Assembly: GCA_035765515.1 (NCBI GenBank)
Contig: DASTXN010000045.1
Span: 1-64,000 of the forward strand
From: DASRSS01 sp035765515
GTDB taxonomy: Bacteria; Actinomycetota; Actinomycetes; Mycobacteriales; Jatrophihabitantaceae
Reading direction: 5' to 3'
DNA length: 64,000 bases
The notes under the pieces are model-generated. The model was not told where the DNA came from, searched no databases, and was given only the letters and a program-made list of their open reading frames with translations. The translations under genes and the position numbers were made by a program. Below, piece after piece: positions 50,307 to 59,207 of the stretch; position 1 is the first letter of the stretch, and each line of letters begins with the position of its first letter.

Positions 50307-51797
50307 CTACCTGGGCTCGCCGCGGAGGGGACGGCCGGGGTACGCGTCCGGGACGATGTCGCCGTCCCGGACGACGAACTCGCCGTTCACCAGCACGTGC
50401 CGGACACCTACGGAAGGCCGGGCCGGATCGAGATACGTCGCGGTGTCGGTGATCGCGGCCGGGTCCAGGACGACGAGGTCGGCGTCCGCACCGACGCCGA
50501 GGTGACCCTTGCCGGCGGCCGCGGGCGCGACCTCGTCCAGCACGCGCGCGGGCAGGTACGAGCAGCGCCGGAACGCCTCCGGCCAGCTCCACGCGGCGGT
50601 CTCGCGCACCAGCCAGCGCAGCGTCCGGGCGAACGTGCCCGCGGTGCGCGGATGCGTCTGCCCGCCGGGCGGCAACGGCCAGGCCCGGGTGTCCCGCGTC
50701 CCGTCCGGCCACAGCACGGGCATCGCGTCGCTCGCGACGATCGAGTCCGGGAACGCCAGCGCCCGATGCAGCAGCGCCCGATCTGCCTCGGCGGTTTCGT
50801 CCAAGAAGTGCACGATGCATTCGGCGCCGGGATCGTCCGCGCGCAGTTGCCGTAGCCGTGCCTCGTCGGCGACGCGCTCGCCGGTGGCGACGACCACGAT
50901 GTCCGAGGCGCGCAGCCCCCAGACCTCCAGCCGCTCAGGGGCCAGGAAGAACGCCCCGATGCCGGTGCTGCCCGCGCCGTACGGGTAGGCCTCGACGGTC
51001 ACCCGCGAGCCGGCCGCGCGGGAGCGGTCCAGCAGCCCGAGCACCCGGTCGAGGTGGCGGCGCGACGTGCTGTTCACGTGGCAGTGGTGCATGGCCGCGC
51101 CGGTCTCGGCCGCGGCGATCGTGATCTCCTCCGAGCCGTCGATCGGCGTGGTCGGGTCGGCCTCGACCAGTTCGCGCACGTGCGTGAAGGTCGGCGCGCC
51201 TGCCGCGGCCGCCAGCCGGGCCAGGTCGCGGAACTCGCCCGGTTCGGTGCGCGGTGCGTAGCCCATCAGCACGCCGATGCCCAGCGCGCCGTCGGCGAGT
51301 TCGCCGGCCAGCAGTTCGAGCCACGCCGCCAGCTCGCGCGGCGAGGACGAGCGCTGCCAGTCCGGGTCGCCGAGCAGCGCGAGCCCGCTCTCCAGCGTCG
51401 CGTCCGGCTGCCGGCCGAGCAGCACCTGCGCACGGGCCTCTGCCCAGGACGCGGAGAAGCCGTAGTTGAGCGGGCGGCCCTCGGCGGCCGCGTTCGCGTA
51501 CGCGCGTGCGATCGGCATCAGGCCGGCCTCGAGGTCCAGGGCCGTGGTGACGCCGTCCAACGCCTGTAGCCGGTGCCCGGCGATCGAGTGGACGTGGCTG
51601 TGCAGGTCGACGAAGCCCGGGCCGACGATCAGGCCGGTGACGTCGACGACCGTCGCCCCGTCCGGCACCTCGAGGCCGGTACCGACCGCGCGCACGGTCG
51701 CGCCGTCCAGCAGGAGATCGGCCACGGCATCGAATCCGGTCGCCGGATCGATCACCCGGCCGCCGCGAAGAAGGATCACCGGGCCAGTCAAGCGCAC
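50307..51797 (-). CDS. D-aminoacylase / N-acyl-D-amino-acid amidohydrolase-like metalloenzyme
   Basis: About 496 aa if it starts at GTG 51797; no start has a clear ribosome site (TTG at 51866 or 51791, GTG at 51779 are alternatives). Amidohydrolase superfamily: the metal motif DLHSHVH (H66, H68), a second His in TFTHVREL, HCHVNS, a metal-site Asp in IVASDAMPVLWP, and C-terminal GHLGVGADADLVVLDPA with VNGEFVVRDG, as in D-aminoacylases that hydrolyse N-acyl-D-amino acids. AAETGAAMHHCHVNS and the VGPGFVDLHSH start fit that clan. Only minus-strand gene of the island, with a short divergent gap to the permease. Confidence 0.8.
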   Translation of the reverse strand: MRLTGPVILLRGGRVIDPATGFDAVADLLLDGATVRAVGTGLEVPDGATVVDVTGLIVGPGFVDLHSHVHSIAGHRLQALDGVTTALDLEAGLMPIARAYANAAAEGRPLNYGFSASWAEARAQVLLGRQPDATLESGLALLGDPDWQRSSSPRELAAWLELLAGELADGALGIGVLMGYAPRTEPGEFRDLARLAAAAGAPTFTHVRELVEADPTTPIDGSEEITIAAAETGAAMHHCHVNSTSRRHLDRVLGLLDRSRAAGSRVTVEAYPYGAGSTGIGAFFLAPERLEVWGLRASDIVVVATGERVADEARLRQLRADDPGAECIVHFLDETAEADRALLHRALAFPDSIVASDAMPVLWPDGTRDTRAWPLPPGGQTHPRTAGTFARTLRWLVRETAAWSWPEAFRRCSYLPARVLDEVAPAAAGKGHLGVGADADLVVLDPAAITDTATYLDPARPSVGVRHVLVNGEFVVRDGDIVPDAYPGRPLRGEPR

Positions 51798-51898
51798 CTG
51801 CCCAGGGACCGCGATCGTGCGGCTGGACGACTGGGTGGTACCCAAGTTGTGCGCGGCGACGAACAACGCGGCGGGCGGACCGTGCAGCCTTGGTGCCC

Positions 51899-52903
51899 AT
51901 GACGAGCGTCAGCGCGACCCCGCGCGCCGTCACGGACTGGGCACGCGGCGCGACCGGCAACGCGTGGGTGCGGTTCGCGGTGCGCCGGCTGGAACGGTTG
52001 ATCGTCTCGGTGTGGGTGTTGCTCACGGCCGCCTTCGCGATGATCCACCTGATCCCGGGAGACCCGGTCCGCGCGGTGCTCGGGCCGACGGCGTCGCCGC
52101 AGCTGGTGCAGGCGAAGCGGCACGATCTGGGTCTGGACCAGCCGCTGTACCGGCAGTACGGGCACTACCTGCACGGCGTGTTCACCGGCAACTTCGGGAC
52201 GTCCCTGGGGTCCGGGCTGCCGGTGTCGCAGGTGATCTCGCAGCGCCTGCCGGCGACGCTGCTGCTCGCCGTGCTGGCCTTCGCGGTGGCGGTGCTGTTG
52301 GCGATCCCGGTCGGGGTGCTGATGAGCGTGGTGACCCGAGCCGGCCGGGCGCGCCGCATCGAGCTCACCTTCACCTCGACGAGCGTGATCCTCGGCGCCA
52401 TCCCGGAGTTCCTGCTCGCGGTCGCGCTGGTCTACATCTTCGGCGTGAACCTGGGCTGGCTGCCCGTGGCCGGACGGTCCGGCCCCGACTCGTACGTGCT
52501 GCCGGTGCTCTCGCTGGCCATCGGGCCGGCCGCGGTGCTGGCCCGCATCGTCCGCATCGAGATGCTGGCCGTGCTGCAGGCGGACTTCGTCCGGACGGCC
52601 CGCGCCAAGCGGCTGCGCTCGACCGCGATCTACCTCAAGCACGCGCTGCCGAACGCGGTGACCGCCACGCTGACGCTCGGTGGGCTGTTGCTCAGCGCGA
52701 TGGTCGCGGGCACCGTGCTGGTCGAGAACGTCTTCGCCTGGCCGGGCCTCGGCTCGACCATCGTGCAATCGATCCTGGCCAAGGACTACCCGCTCGTGCA
52801 GGGCATCGTGTTCGTCTACGGCATCGGCGTGCTGGCCGTGAACCTCGTCGTCGACGTGGCGCTGGCGCTGCTCGACCCGCGTTCAGCGATCCGGGAGAGC
52901 TGA
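51899..52903 (+). CDS. Dipeptide/oligopeptide ABC transporter permease (DppB-like)
   Basis: 334 aa from ATG 51899. An inner-membrane permease with six membrane helices and the BPD_transp_1 coupling loop (HALPNAVTATLTLGG, an EAA-type motif). RLIVSVWVLLTAAFAMIHLIPGDPV near the start and SLGSGLPVSQVISQRLPATLLL are typical of DppB/OppB. The stop is 4 bp before the next gene. Same strand as and 1.7 kb after the binding-protein gene. Confidence 0.93.
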   Translation: MTSVSATPRAVTDWARGATGNAWVRFAVRRLERLIVSVWVLLTAAFAMIHLIPGDPVRAVLGPTASPQLVQAKRHDLGLDQPLYRQYGHYLHGVFTGNFGTSLGSGLPVSQVISQRLPATLLLAVLAFAVAVLLAIPVGVLMSVVTRAGRARRIELTFTSTSVILGAIPEFLLAVALVYIFGVNLGWLPVAGRSGPDSYVLPVLSLAIGPAAVLARIVRIEMLAVLQADFVRTARAKRLRSTAIYLKHALPNAVTATLTLGGLLLSAMVAGTVLVENVFAWPGLGSTIVQSILAKDYPLVQGIVFVYGIGVLAVNLVVDVALALLDPRSAIRES

Positions 52904-52907
52904 CGCG

Positions 52908-54845
52908 ATGACCGCTACCTCGACCAGCACCGCGGCACCGCCGGAGCCGGTGATCCGCGCGCCCCGCAGCGGCCCGGCAGCGCGCTGGCTCGCGGTGCTC
53001 CGCAGCCCGGTCGGCGCGGGCGCGGGCCTGTTGCTCGCCGCCGTCCTGATCATGGCCGTGCTGGCGCCGATCCTCTGGACGGACGACGCGACGAAGATCG
53101 ACACCAACGCGATCGCGCAGGGCTCGTCGTCCGCGCACTGGGTCGGGACTGACGCGCTCGGCCGCGACCTGTTCTTCCGGGTACTCGTCGCGACCCGGCT
53201 GTCGATAGAGCTGGCCCTGCTCGCCACGGTCATCGCGGTCGTGGCCGGGCTGATCCTGGGCACGCTGCCCGCGCTCGTCGGGCGCAGGCTCGGCCGGCTC
53301 GTGACGGCGCTGGTCAACATCGCCGTTGCGTTCCCGGGCCTGCTGCTCGCGCTGTTCTTCGCGGTCGTGTTCGGCATCGGGGCCAAGGGCGCGGTGCTGG
53401 CGATCGGGTTCGCCGGCGCTCCCGCCTTCGCCCGGCTCGGGCAGACGCTCGTCGCCGGCGTCATCGAACGCGACTACATCGCGGCCGCGCGGATCGCCGG
53501 CGTCGGCCGGTTCCGGATCATGGTGCGGCACGTGCTGCCGAACATCGCCGAACCGCTGGTCGTCAATGCGACGATCGGCGCCGGCGGCGCGCTATTGGGC
53601 TTCGCCGGGCTGTCCTTCCTCGGCCTCGGCGTACAGGCACCCAGCTACGACTGGGGACGGCTGCTCGGCGAAGGGCTCAACGGCATCTATGTGCATCCCG
53701 CGGCCGCGCTCGCTCCCGGTGTCGCCGTCGTCATCGCCGGGCTGGCGTTCAACCTCTTCGGCGAGGCCGTCGCCAAGGGCCTCGGCCAGAGCGTGGTCGT
53801 CGGCCACCTGCCGCCGCTGCCGCGGCGCAGGTCCGCGCGCGCGAGTGGCCCGGCACGATCGGCGCCGTCGGATTCCCACTCCGACACCGTGCTCGAAGTA
53901 CGCGACCTGACGGTGACGTTCCCAGGGCCGGCCGGCCCGGTGCGTCCGGTGCGGGGCGTGAGCCTGTCCATCCGCCGCGGCGAGGCCATCGGCGTGGTGG
54001 GCGAGTCCGGGTCCGGCAAGTCGCTGACCGCGCTCGCGCTCGCGCAGCTCATCGAGGAGCCCGGCCGGGTCGAGGCCGCGCAGCTCGACTTCCTCGGCGC
54101 CGACCTGACGGCCGGAGCGCGGGCCCACCGGCACCTGCTCGGGACGTCCTTCGCGATGGTGTTCCAGGACCCGATGACCTCGTTCAACCCGTCCCGCCGG
54201 ATCGGCGGCCAGCTGGCCGAGCTGGTCCGCGAGCACGGCGGGCTCAGCCGCGCCGAGGCGCGCGGCCGGGCCGTCGACCGGCTGCGGGCCGTCCGCGTGC
54301 CGGCACCGGAGCGGCGCGTACGGCAGTACCCGCACGAGTTCTCCGGCGGGATGCGCCAGCGCGCGATGATCGCGCTGGGCATGATGGGCACGCCCGCGCT
54401 GATCGTCGCGGACGAGCCGACGACCGCGCTGGACGTGACCGTGCAGCGCCAGGTGCTGCGCCTGCTCGATTCGATCCGCACCGCCGACGACGTCGCGATC
54501 TTGCTGATCAGCCACGACGTGGCCGTAGTCGGCCAGGTGTGCGAGCGGGTGCTGGTCATGTACGCCGGGCGGATCGTCGAGGACCTGCCGTCCGCCGAGC
54601 TGCTCACCGGCGCGCTGCACCCGTACACGCGCGCGCTGGTCGCCGCCGTCCCGGACATGCGCACCGACCTGCGCCAGCCGCTCGCGGTCATCCCGGGCCG
54701 TCCGGTGAGCCCTGCCGAGCAGCCGCGCGGGTGCGCCTTCGCGCCGCGCTGCCCGCTCGCCACCGACAAGTGCGAGCAGGAAGACCCGGCCCTGGTGGCA
54801 CACGGACCAGGCCACTTCGTCGCGTGTTGGCACGCCCATGGCTGA
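52908..54845 (+). CDS. Peptide ABC transporter fusion: DppC-like permease + DppD-like ATPase
   Basis: 645 aa. Residues ~30-300 are a DppC permease (HWVGTDALGRDLFFRVL; HVLPNIAEPLVVNATI as the EAA loop; LSFLGLGVQAPSYDWG). After a short charged linker (~300-325), residues ~328-645 are an ABC ATPase: Walker A GVVGESGSGKSLT, Q-loop FQDPMTSFNPS, signature EFSGGMRQRAM, Walker B LIVADEPTTALD, switch His LLISHDVAVVG, and the OppD/F C-terminal motif CAFAPRCPLATDKC. Permease and ATPase are normally separate proteins; a fused form is known but uncommon. Overlaps the next ATPase by 8 bp. Confidence 0.92.
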   Translation: MTATSTSTAAPPEPVIRAPRSGPAARWLAVLRSPVGAGAGLLLAAVLIMAVLAPILWTDDATKIDTNAIAQGSSSAHWVGTDALGRDLFFRVLVATRLSIELALLATVIAVVAGLILGTLPALVGRRLGRLVTALVNIAVAFPGLLLALFFAVVFGIGAKGAVLAIGFAGAPAFARLGQTLVAGVIERDYIAAARIAGVGRFRIMVRHVLPNIAEPLVVNATIGAGGALLGFAGLSFLGLGVQAPSYDWGRLLGEGLNGIYVHPAAALAPGVAVVIAGLAFNLFGEAVAKGLGQSVVVGHLPPLPRRRSARASGPARSAPSDSHSDTVLEVRDLTVTFPGPAGPVRPVRGVSLSIRRGEAIGVVGESGSGKSLTALALAQLIEEPGRVEAAQLDFLGADLTAGARAHRHLLGTSFAMVFQDPMTSFNPSRRIGGQLAELVREHGGLSRAEARGRAVDRLRAVRVPAPERRVRQYPHEFSGGMRQRAMIALGMMGTPALIVADEPTTALDVTVQRQVLRLLDSIRTADDVAILLISHDVAVVGQVCERVLVMYAGRIVEDLPSAELLTGALHPYTRALVAAVPDMRTDLRQPLAVIPGRPVSPAEQPRGCAFAPRCPLATDKCEQEDPALVAHGPGHFVACWHAHG

Positions 54846-55833
54846 GCTGCGTTTCGAGGACGTCACCGTCCGGTTCGGCTCCGGCCGGCGCGCGCTGACC
54901 GCGGTCGACGGCGTGCAGCTGACCGTCCCGTCCGGTGAGGTCGTCGGCCTGGTGGGGGAGTCCGGCTCCGGCAAGTCCACCCTGGCGCGCGCCGCCGTCG
55001 GGCTGACCCCGCTCGCGGGCGGACGGATCCTGCTCGACGGCAAGCCGGTCCGTCCGTCCGGCGGACGTCGCCCGATGCAGATGGTCTTCCAGGACCCGTA
55101 CTCCTCGCTCGACCCGCGCATGCGGATCGGCGACTCGGTTGCCGAGGCCCTCCCGCGCCGCGGCCCGGACGCGTTGACCGGCAGCGCCCGGCGCGCCGAG
55201 GTGACACGACTGCTGGAGCTGGTCGACCTCGACCCGGCGCGGGCGGGCCAGTACCCGGCGCAACTGTCCGGCGGGCAGCGGCAGCGGGTGGCGCTCGCGC
55301 GCGCGCTGGCCGGCCGGCCGGACGTGATCATCGCCGACGAGATCACCTCGGGGCTGGACGTGTCCATCCAGGGCACCGTGCTGAATCTGGTGCGGGATCT
55401 GCAGCGACAGCTGGGCGTGTCGCTGCTGTTCATCTCGCACAACCTCGCCGTCGTGCGTTACGTCGCCAGCAGCATCGCTGTCATGTACCTCGGCCGCATC
55501 GTCGAGCACGGGCCGACGGAGCAGGTGCTGAACGATCCGCAGCATCCGTACGCCCGCGACCTGCTCGAGGCGGTCCCCGACACGGGCGGCGCCGGGACGC
55601 TGGACGAGCCGGATCCCGACCCCCGGGTGCGCGCGGTCGCGGACGCCGAACCGGCCGACCCGCACTCGCCACCGCCCGGCTGCCGCTATCACCCGCGGTG
55701 TCCGATCGGGCCGTTCGTGCTCGCCGATCGCGAGATCTGCCGCACCACCGAACCGAGCACCGACCACCGACACCACGCCGCCTGCCACTTCGCCACCGCG
55801 AAGGACACCGTCGAGATTGGGAGTACGTCGTGA
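54838..55833 (+). CDS. Peptide ABC transporter ATPase (DppF-like)
   Basis: 331 aa. Walker A LVGESGSGKSTLA, Q-loop FQDPYSSLDPRM, signature QLSGGQRQRVAL, Walker B VIIADEITSGLD (Ile for the usual Pro after DE), switch His FISHNLAVV, and the C-terminal Cys motif GCRYHPRCPIG...C. It would pair with the ATPase half of the preceding fusion to energise peptide import. The 5' end overlaps the fusion by 8 bp and the 3' end overlaps the next gene by 4 bp (GTGA). Confidence 0.94.
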   Translation: MAELRFEDVTVRFGSGRRALTAVDGVQLTVPSGEVVGLVGESGSGKSTLARAAVGLTPLAGGRILLDGKPVRPSGGRRPMQMVFQDPYSSLDPRMRIGDSVAEALPRRGPDALTGSARRAEVTRLLELVDLDPARAGQYPAQLSGGQRQRVALARALAGRPDVIIADEITSGLDVSIQGTVLNLVRDLQRQLGVSLLFISHNLAVVRYVASSIAVMYLGRIVEHGPTEQVLNDPQHPYARDLLEAVPDTGGAGTLDEPDPDPRVRAVADAEPADPHSPPPGCRYHPRCPIGPFVLADREICRTTEPSTDHRHHAACHFATAKDTVEIGSTS

Positions 55834-58800
55834 CCCGACGCCTGACGATCGAAGACCTGACCAGCCTGGCCGTACCGGAGCAGCCCGCGCTCTCGCCGGA
55901 CGGGACCGACCTCGTGTACGTGCTGCGCACGCTCGATGCGGACGCCGACCGCACCGTGCGTCAACTGTGGCTGGCCCGCGACGGCGCGGACCCGCGTCCG
56001 CTGACGCACGGCAAGGGGGACTCAGCGCCGGCCTGGTCTCCGGACGGCAGCACGCTGGCGTTCCTGCGAGCCGACAGTGGGGGTCCGGCGCAGGTGTGGC
56101 TGCTGCCCGCCGCGGGTGGCGAGCCCGAACAGCTGACCACGTTGCCGCTCGGCGCCGGGGCACCGGTGTGGAGCCCGGACGGCACCCGGCTGGCGTTCGG
56201 CGCCGCGGTCGACACCGTTGCCGCGCCGGGCGAGGACGACGCGGTGCGGGGCAAGCGCGCGCACGCCCCCGTGGTGGCCGACCGGCTCGACTACCAGGCC
56301 GACGGGGCGGGCCTGCTGCGCACGATGCGCAAGCACGTGCACGTCGTCGACGTCGCCACCAAGCGGTGCCGTCAGGTCACCTCCGGCGACTGGCACGCCG
56401 GCGATCCGGCCTGGTCGCCCGACGGCACCCGGCTGGCGTTCGCGGCGGCGACCGCGCCCGACGCCGACCTGACGTTCCGCGCGCCGGTCTACGTGATCGA
56501 CGCCGCGGACGAGCGGGCCCGTCCCGCGCTGGTCGGGCTGGCCGACGGGCTGGGCGGCCCGCTCTCCTGGACCGCGGACGGCAGCGCGCTGCTCGTCGTC
56601 GGCACTGCCGGCGCGCCGACCGGGCACGCCGGCCTGCTGCGCGTGCCGGTCACCGGAGCTGGGGAGGTAGTCGACCTGGCCGCGCCCCTGGACCGCAACG
56701 TCGTGCCGGGTGGCCCGGCCTATCCGGGCGCGGTCCCGCAGCTCGTCGACGACGGGCGGACCGTCCTGTTCTGCGCCCGCGACCGCGGCTACACGTACCT
56801 GTACGCGGTCGGCGCCGGAAGCGGCGGGGACGAACCCCGACTGGTCGTGGGCGGCGCCGGCAACAACGTGTCCGGCCTCTCGGTCGCGGGCGGACGTGCC
56901 GCGATCGTGCTCGGCACGCCCACCTCGTTCGGCGAGATCGTGCTGATCGACCTGGCCACCGGCGAGCAGCGCGTCCGCACCAATCACGGCGAAGCGCTCG
57001 CCGACGTCGAGCTGTTCGCCCGCGTCGAGCGCGAGTTCACGATCTCCGACGGCACGCGCGTGCACGGCTGGCTGATCCGCGACCCGCAGGCGTCCGGACC
57101 GCAGCCGCTACTGCTGGACATCCACGGCGGCCCGCACAACGCGTGGAACGGCGCGGCGGACGAGATCCACCTCTACCACCAGGAGCTTGCCGCCCGCGGC
57201 TGGGCGGTGCTGCTGCTGAACCCGCGCGGGTCCGACGGCTACGGCGAGGCGTTCTACACCGCCGCGATCGGCGCGTGGGGGACCGCCGACGCGAAGGACT
57301 TCCTCGAGCCGCTGGACGCCCTGGTGGCCGAGGGCCTGGCCGACCCGAAGCGCCTCGCCGTCGCCGGCTACAGCTACGGCGGTTACATGACCTGCTACCT
57401 GACCAGTCGCGACGACAGGTTCGCGGCAGCCGTCACCGGCGGGGTGGTCAGCGACCTGGTCAGCCTGAACGGCGGCTCGGACGCCGGGCACTTCCTGGCC
57501 GAGTACGAACTCGGCGGCCCGGCGTGGCAGCGCTCGCCCGAGGTCGAGGCGATGTCACCGCTGAGCCGGGTCGACCAGGTGCGCACACCGACGCTGATCG
57601 TCCAGGGCGCCGCCGACATTCGCTGCCCGGTCGGCCAGGCGCAGCAGTGGCACACCGCGCTTCGTGAGCAGGGCGTGCCCACCCGGCTGGTGCTCTACCC
57701 CGAGGGCTCGCACCTGTTCATCCTGGAGGGGCCGCCGTCGCACCGCATGGACTTCAACCGGCGGATCGTCGACTGGGTCGAGCAGTACGCCGGTGACGCG
57801 AGCGGGCCGCGCCGTCCGCGCATCGACGCCGCGCACTGGGAACGGCGGCTGGCCGCGCTGGCCGAAGCCCACCGGGTGCCGGGCGCGTCGCTCGGCATCC
57901 TGCGCCGCCGGCCGGACGGAACCGAGGAACTGGTCGAGGCCGCCTACGGCGTGCTGAACAAGCGCACCGGCGTGCCCGTCACGACGGACTCGGTGTTCCA
58001 GATCGGCTCGATGACCAAGGTGTGGACGGCCACCGTCGTGCTGCAGCTTGTGGACGAGGGCAAGCTCGACCTCGACGCGCCGATCGTCGAGGTGCTGCCC
58101 GAGCTGCACCTGTCCGACCCCGACGTCACCAAGCGCGTGACGATGCGGCACCTGCTCACGCACACCAGCGGCATCGACGGCGACGTCTTCACCGACACCG
58201 GCCGCGGCGACGACTGCCTGGAGAAATACGTCGCGCAGCTGGACGAGGCCGGCCAGAACCATCCGCTCGGCGCGACCTGGTCCTACTGCAACTCGGGCTT
58301 CTCGCTGGCCGGCCGGGTGATCGAGAAGCTGACCGGTGGCACGTGGGACGCCGCGATGCGCGAACGGATCTTCGCCCCGCTCGGCATGCAGCACGCGGTG
58401 ACCCTGCCGGAGGAGGCGTTGCTGCACCGCGCCGCGGTCGGCCATGTGGCCGAGGGGGACGCCGAGCCCGAGCCCGCGCCGGTCTGGTCGCTGCCGCGCT
58501 CGCTCGGCCCGGCCGGCCTGGTCACCGCCTCTGCGGCCGATGCGCTCGCCTTCGCGCGGATGCACCTGGCCGGCGGGCTCGCGCCGGACGGATCACGCGT
58601 GCTGTCCGAGGCGAGCGCCGCCGCGATGGCCGACAAGCAGGCCGACCTGCCGGACAAGTACACCCTCGGCGACTCGTGGGGGCTGGGCTGGATCCGGATG
58701 GGCTGGGACGGCCACCGCCTGATCGGCCACGACGGCAACACGATCGGCCAGGCCGCGTTCCTTCGGGTGCTGCCCGAGGAGGGTCTCGCGGTCACGCTGC

Positions 58801-59207
58801 TCACCAACGGCGGCAACACCCGGGACCTGTACGAGGACCTGTACCGCGAGATCTTCGCCGAACTGGCCGACGTCGCGATGCCACACCCGCTCGCGCCGCC
58901 GGACGAGCCGGTCCAGGTGGACATCACCCCGCACGTCGGACGGTACGAGCGGGCCAGCGTGATCGTCGAGGTGCTCGAGCGCGACGGCACACCGTTGCTG
59001 CGCACGACGCTCACCGGCCCGCTCGCCGCGCTGGTACCGGACCCCGTCGAGGAGCACGAGCTGGTGCCGGTCGACGATTCCGGCAACCTGTTCGTGATGC
59101 GTCCGCCGGAACTGCAGACCTGGACGCCGGTGACGTTCTACGCGCTGCCGACGGGGGAGCGCTACGTGCACTTCGGGGTGCGTGCGACGCCCCGGGTGGA
59201 CTCGTGA
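55830..59207 (+). CDS. Fusion: S9 prolyl-oligopeptidase-type peptidase + S12 beta-lactamase-fold hydrolase
   Basis: 1125 aa from GTG 55830. Residues ~1-400 form the S9 beta-propeller (repeats such as SAPAWSPDGSTLAFLRA, PAWSPDGTRLAFAAA). The alpha/beta-hydrolase with S515 (AGYSYGGYM), Asp of AADIRCPVGQ and H628 (EGSHLF) covers ~410-660. The rest (~670-1125) is a complete S12 domain with S727-x-x-K730 (QIGSMTKVW), Y819 (WSYCNSGF) and HDGNTIGQ, similar to the genes at 47019 and 62426. The combination in one chain suggests two peptide-cleaving sites working in series. No signal peptide. Coupled by GTGA to both neighbours. Confidence 0.9.
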   Translation: MTRRLTIEDLTSLAVPEQPALSPDGTDLVYVLRTLDADADRTVRQLWLARDGADPRPLTHGKGDSAPAWSPDGSTLAFLRADSGGPAQVWLLPAAGGEPEQLTTLPLGAGAPVWSPDGTRLAFGAAVDTVAAPGEDDAVRGKRAHAPVVADRLDYQADGAGLLRTMRKHVHVVDVATKRCRQVTSGDWHAGDPAWSPDGTRLAFAAATAPDADLTFRAPVYVIDAADERARPALVGLADGLGGPLSWTADGSALLVVGTAGAPTGHAGLLRVPVTGAGEVVDLAAPLDRNVVPGGPAYPGAVPQLVDDGRTVLFCARDRGYTYLYAVGAGSGGDEPRLVVGGAGNNVSGLSVAGGRAAIVLGTPTSFGEIVLIDLATGEQRVRTNHGEALADVELFARVEREFTISDGTRVHGWLIRDPQASGPQPLLLDIHGGPHNAWNGAADEIHLYHQELAARGWAVLLLNPRGSDGYGEAFYTAAIGAWGTADAKDFLEPLDALVAEGLADPKRLAVAGYSYGGYMTCYLTSRDDRFAAAVTGGVVSDLVSLNGGSDAGHFLAEYELGGPAWQRSPEVEAMSPLSRVDQVRTPTLIVQGAADIRCPVGQAQQWHTALREQGVPTRLVLYPEGSHLFILEGPPSHRMDFNRRIVDWVEQYAGDASGPRRPRIDAAHWERRLAALAEAHRVPGASLGILRRRPDGTEELVEAAYGVLNKRTGVPVTTDSVFQIGSMTKVWTATVVLQLVDEGKLDLDAPIVEVLPELHLSDPDVTKRVTMRHLLTHTSGIDGDVFTDTGRGDDCLEKYVAQLDEAGQNHPLGATWSYCNSGFSLAGRVIEKLTGGTWDAAMRERIFAPLGMQHAVTLPEEALLHRAAVGHVAEGDAEPEPAPVWSLPRSLGPAGLVTASAADALAFARMHLAGGLAPDGSRVLSEASAAAMADKQADLPDKYTLGDSWGLGWIRMGWDGHRLIGHDGNTIGQAAFLRVLPEEGLAVTLLTNGGNTRDLYEDLYREIFAELADVAMPHPLAPPDEPVQVDITPHVGRYERASVIVEVLERDGTPLLRTTLTGPLAALVPDPVEEHELVPVDDSGNLFVMRPPELQTWTPVTFYALPTGERYVHFGVRATPRVDS

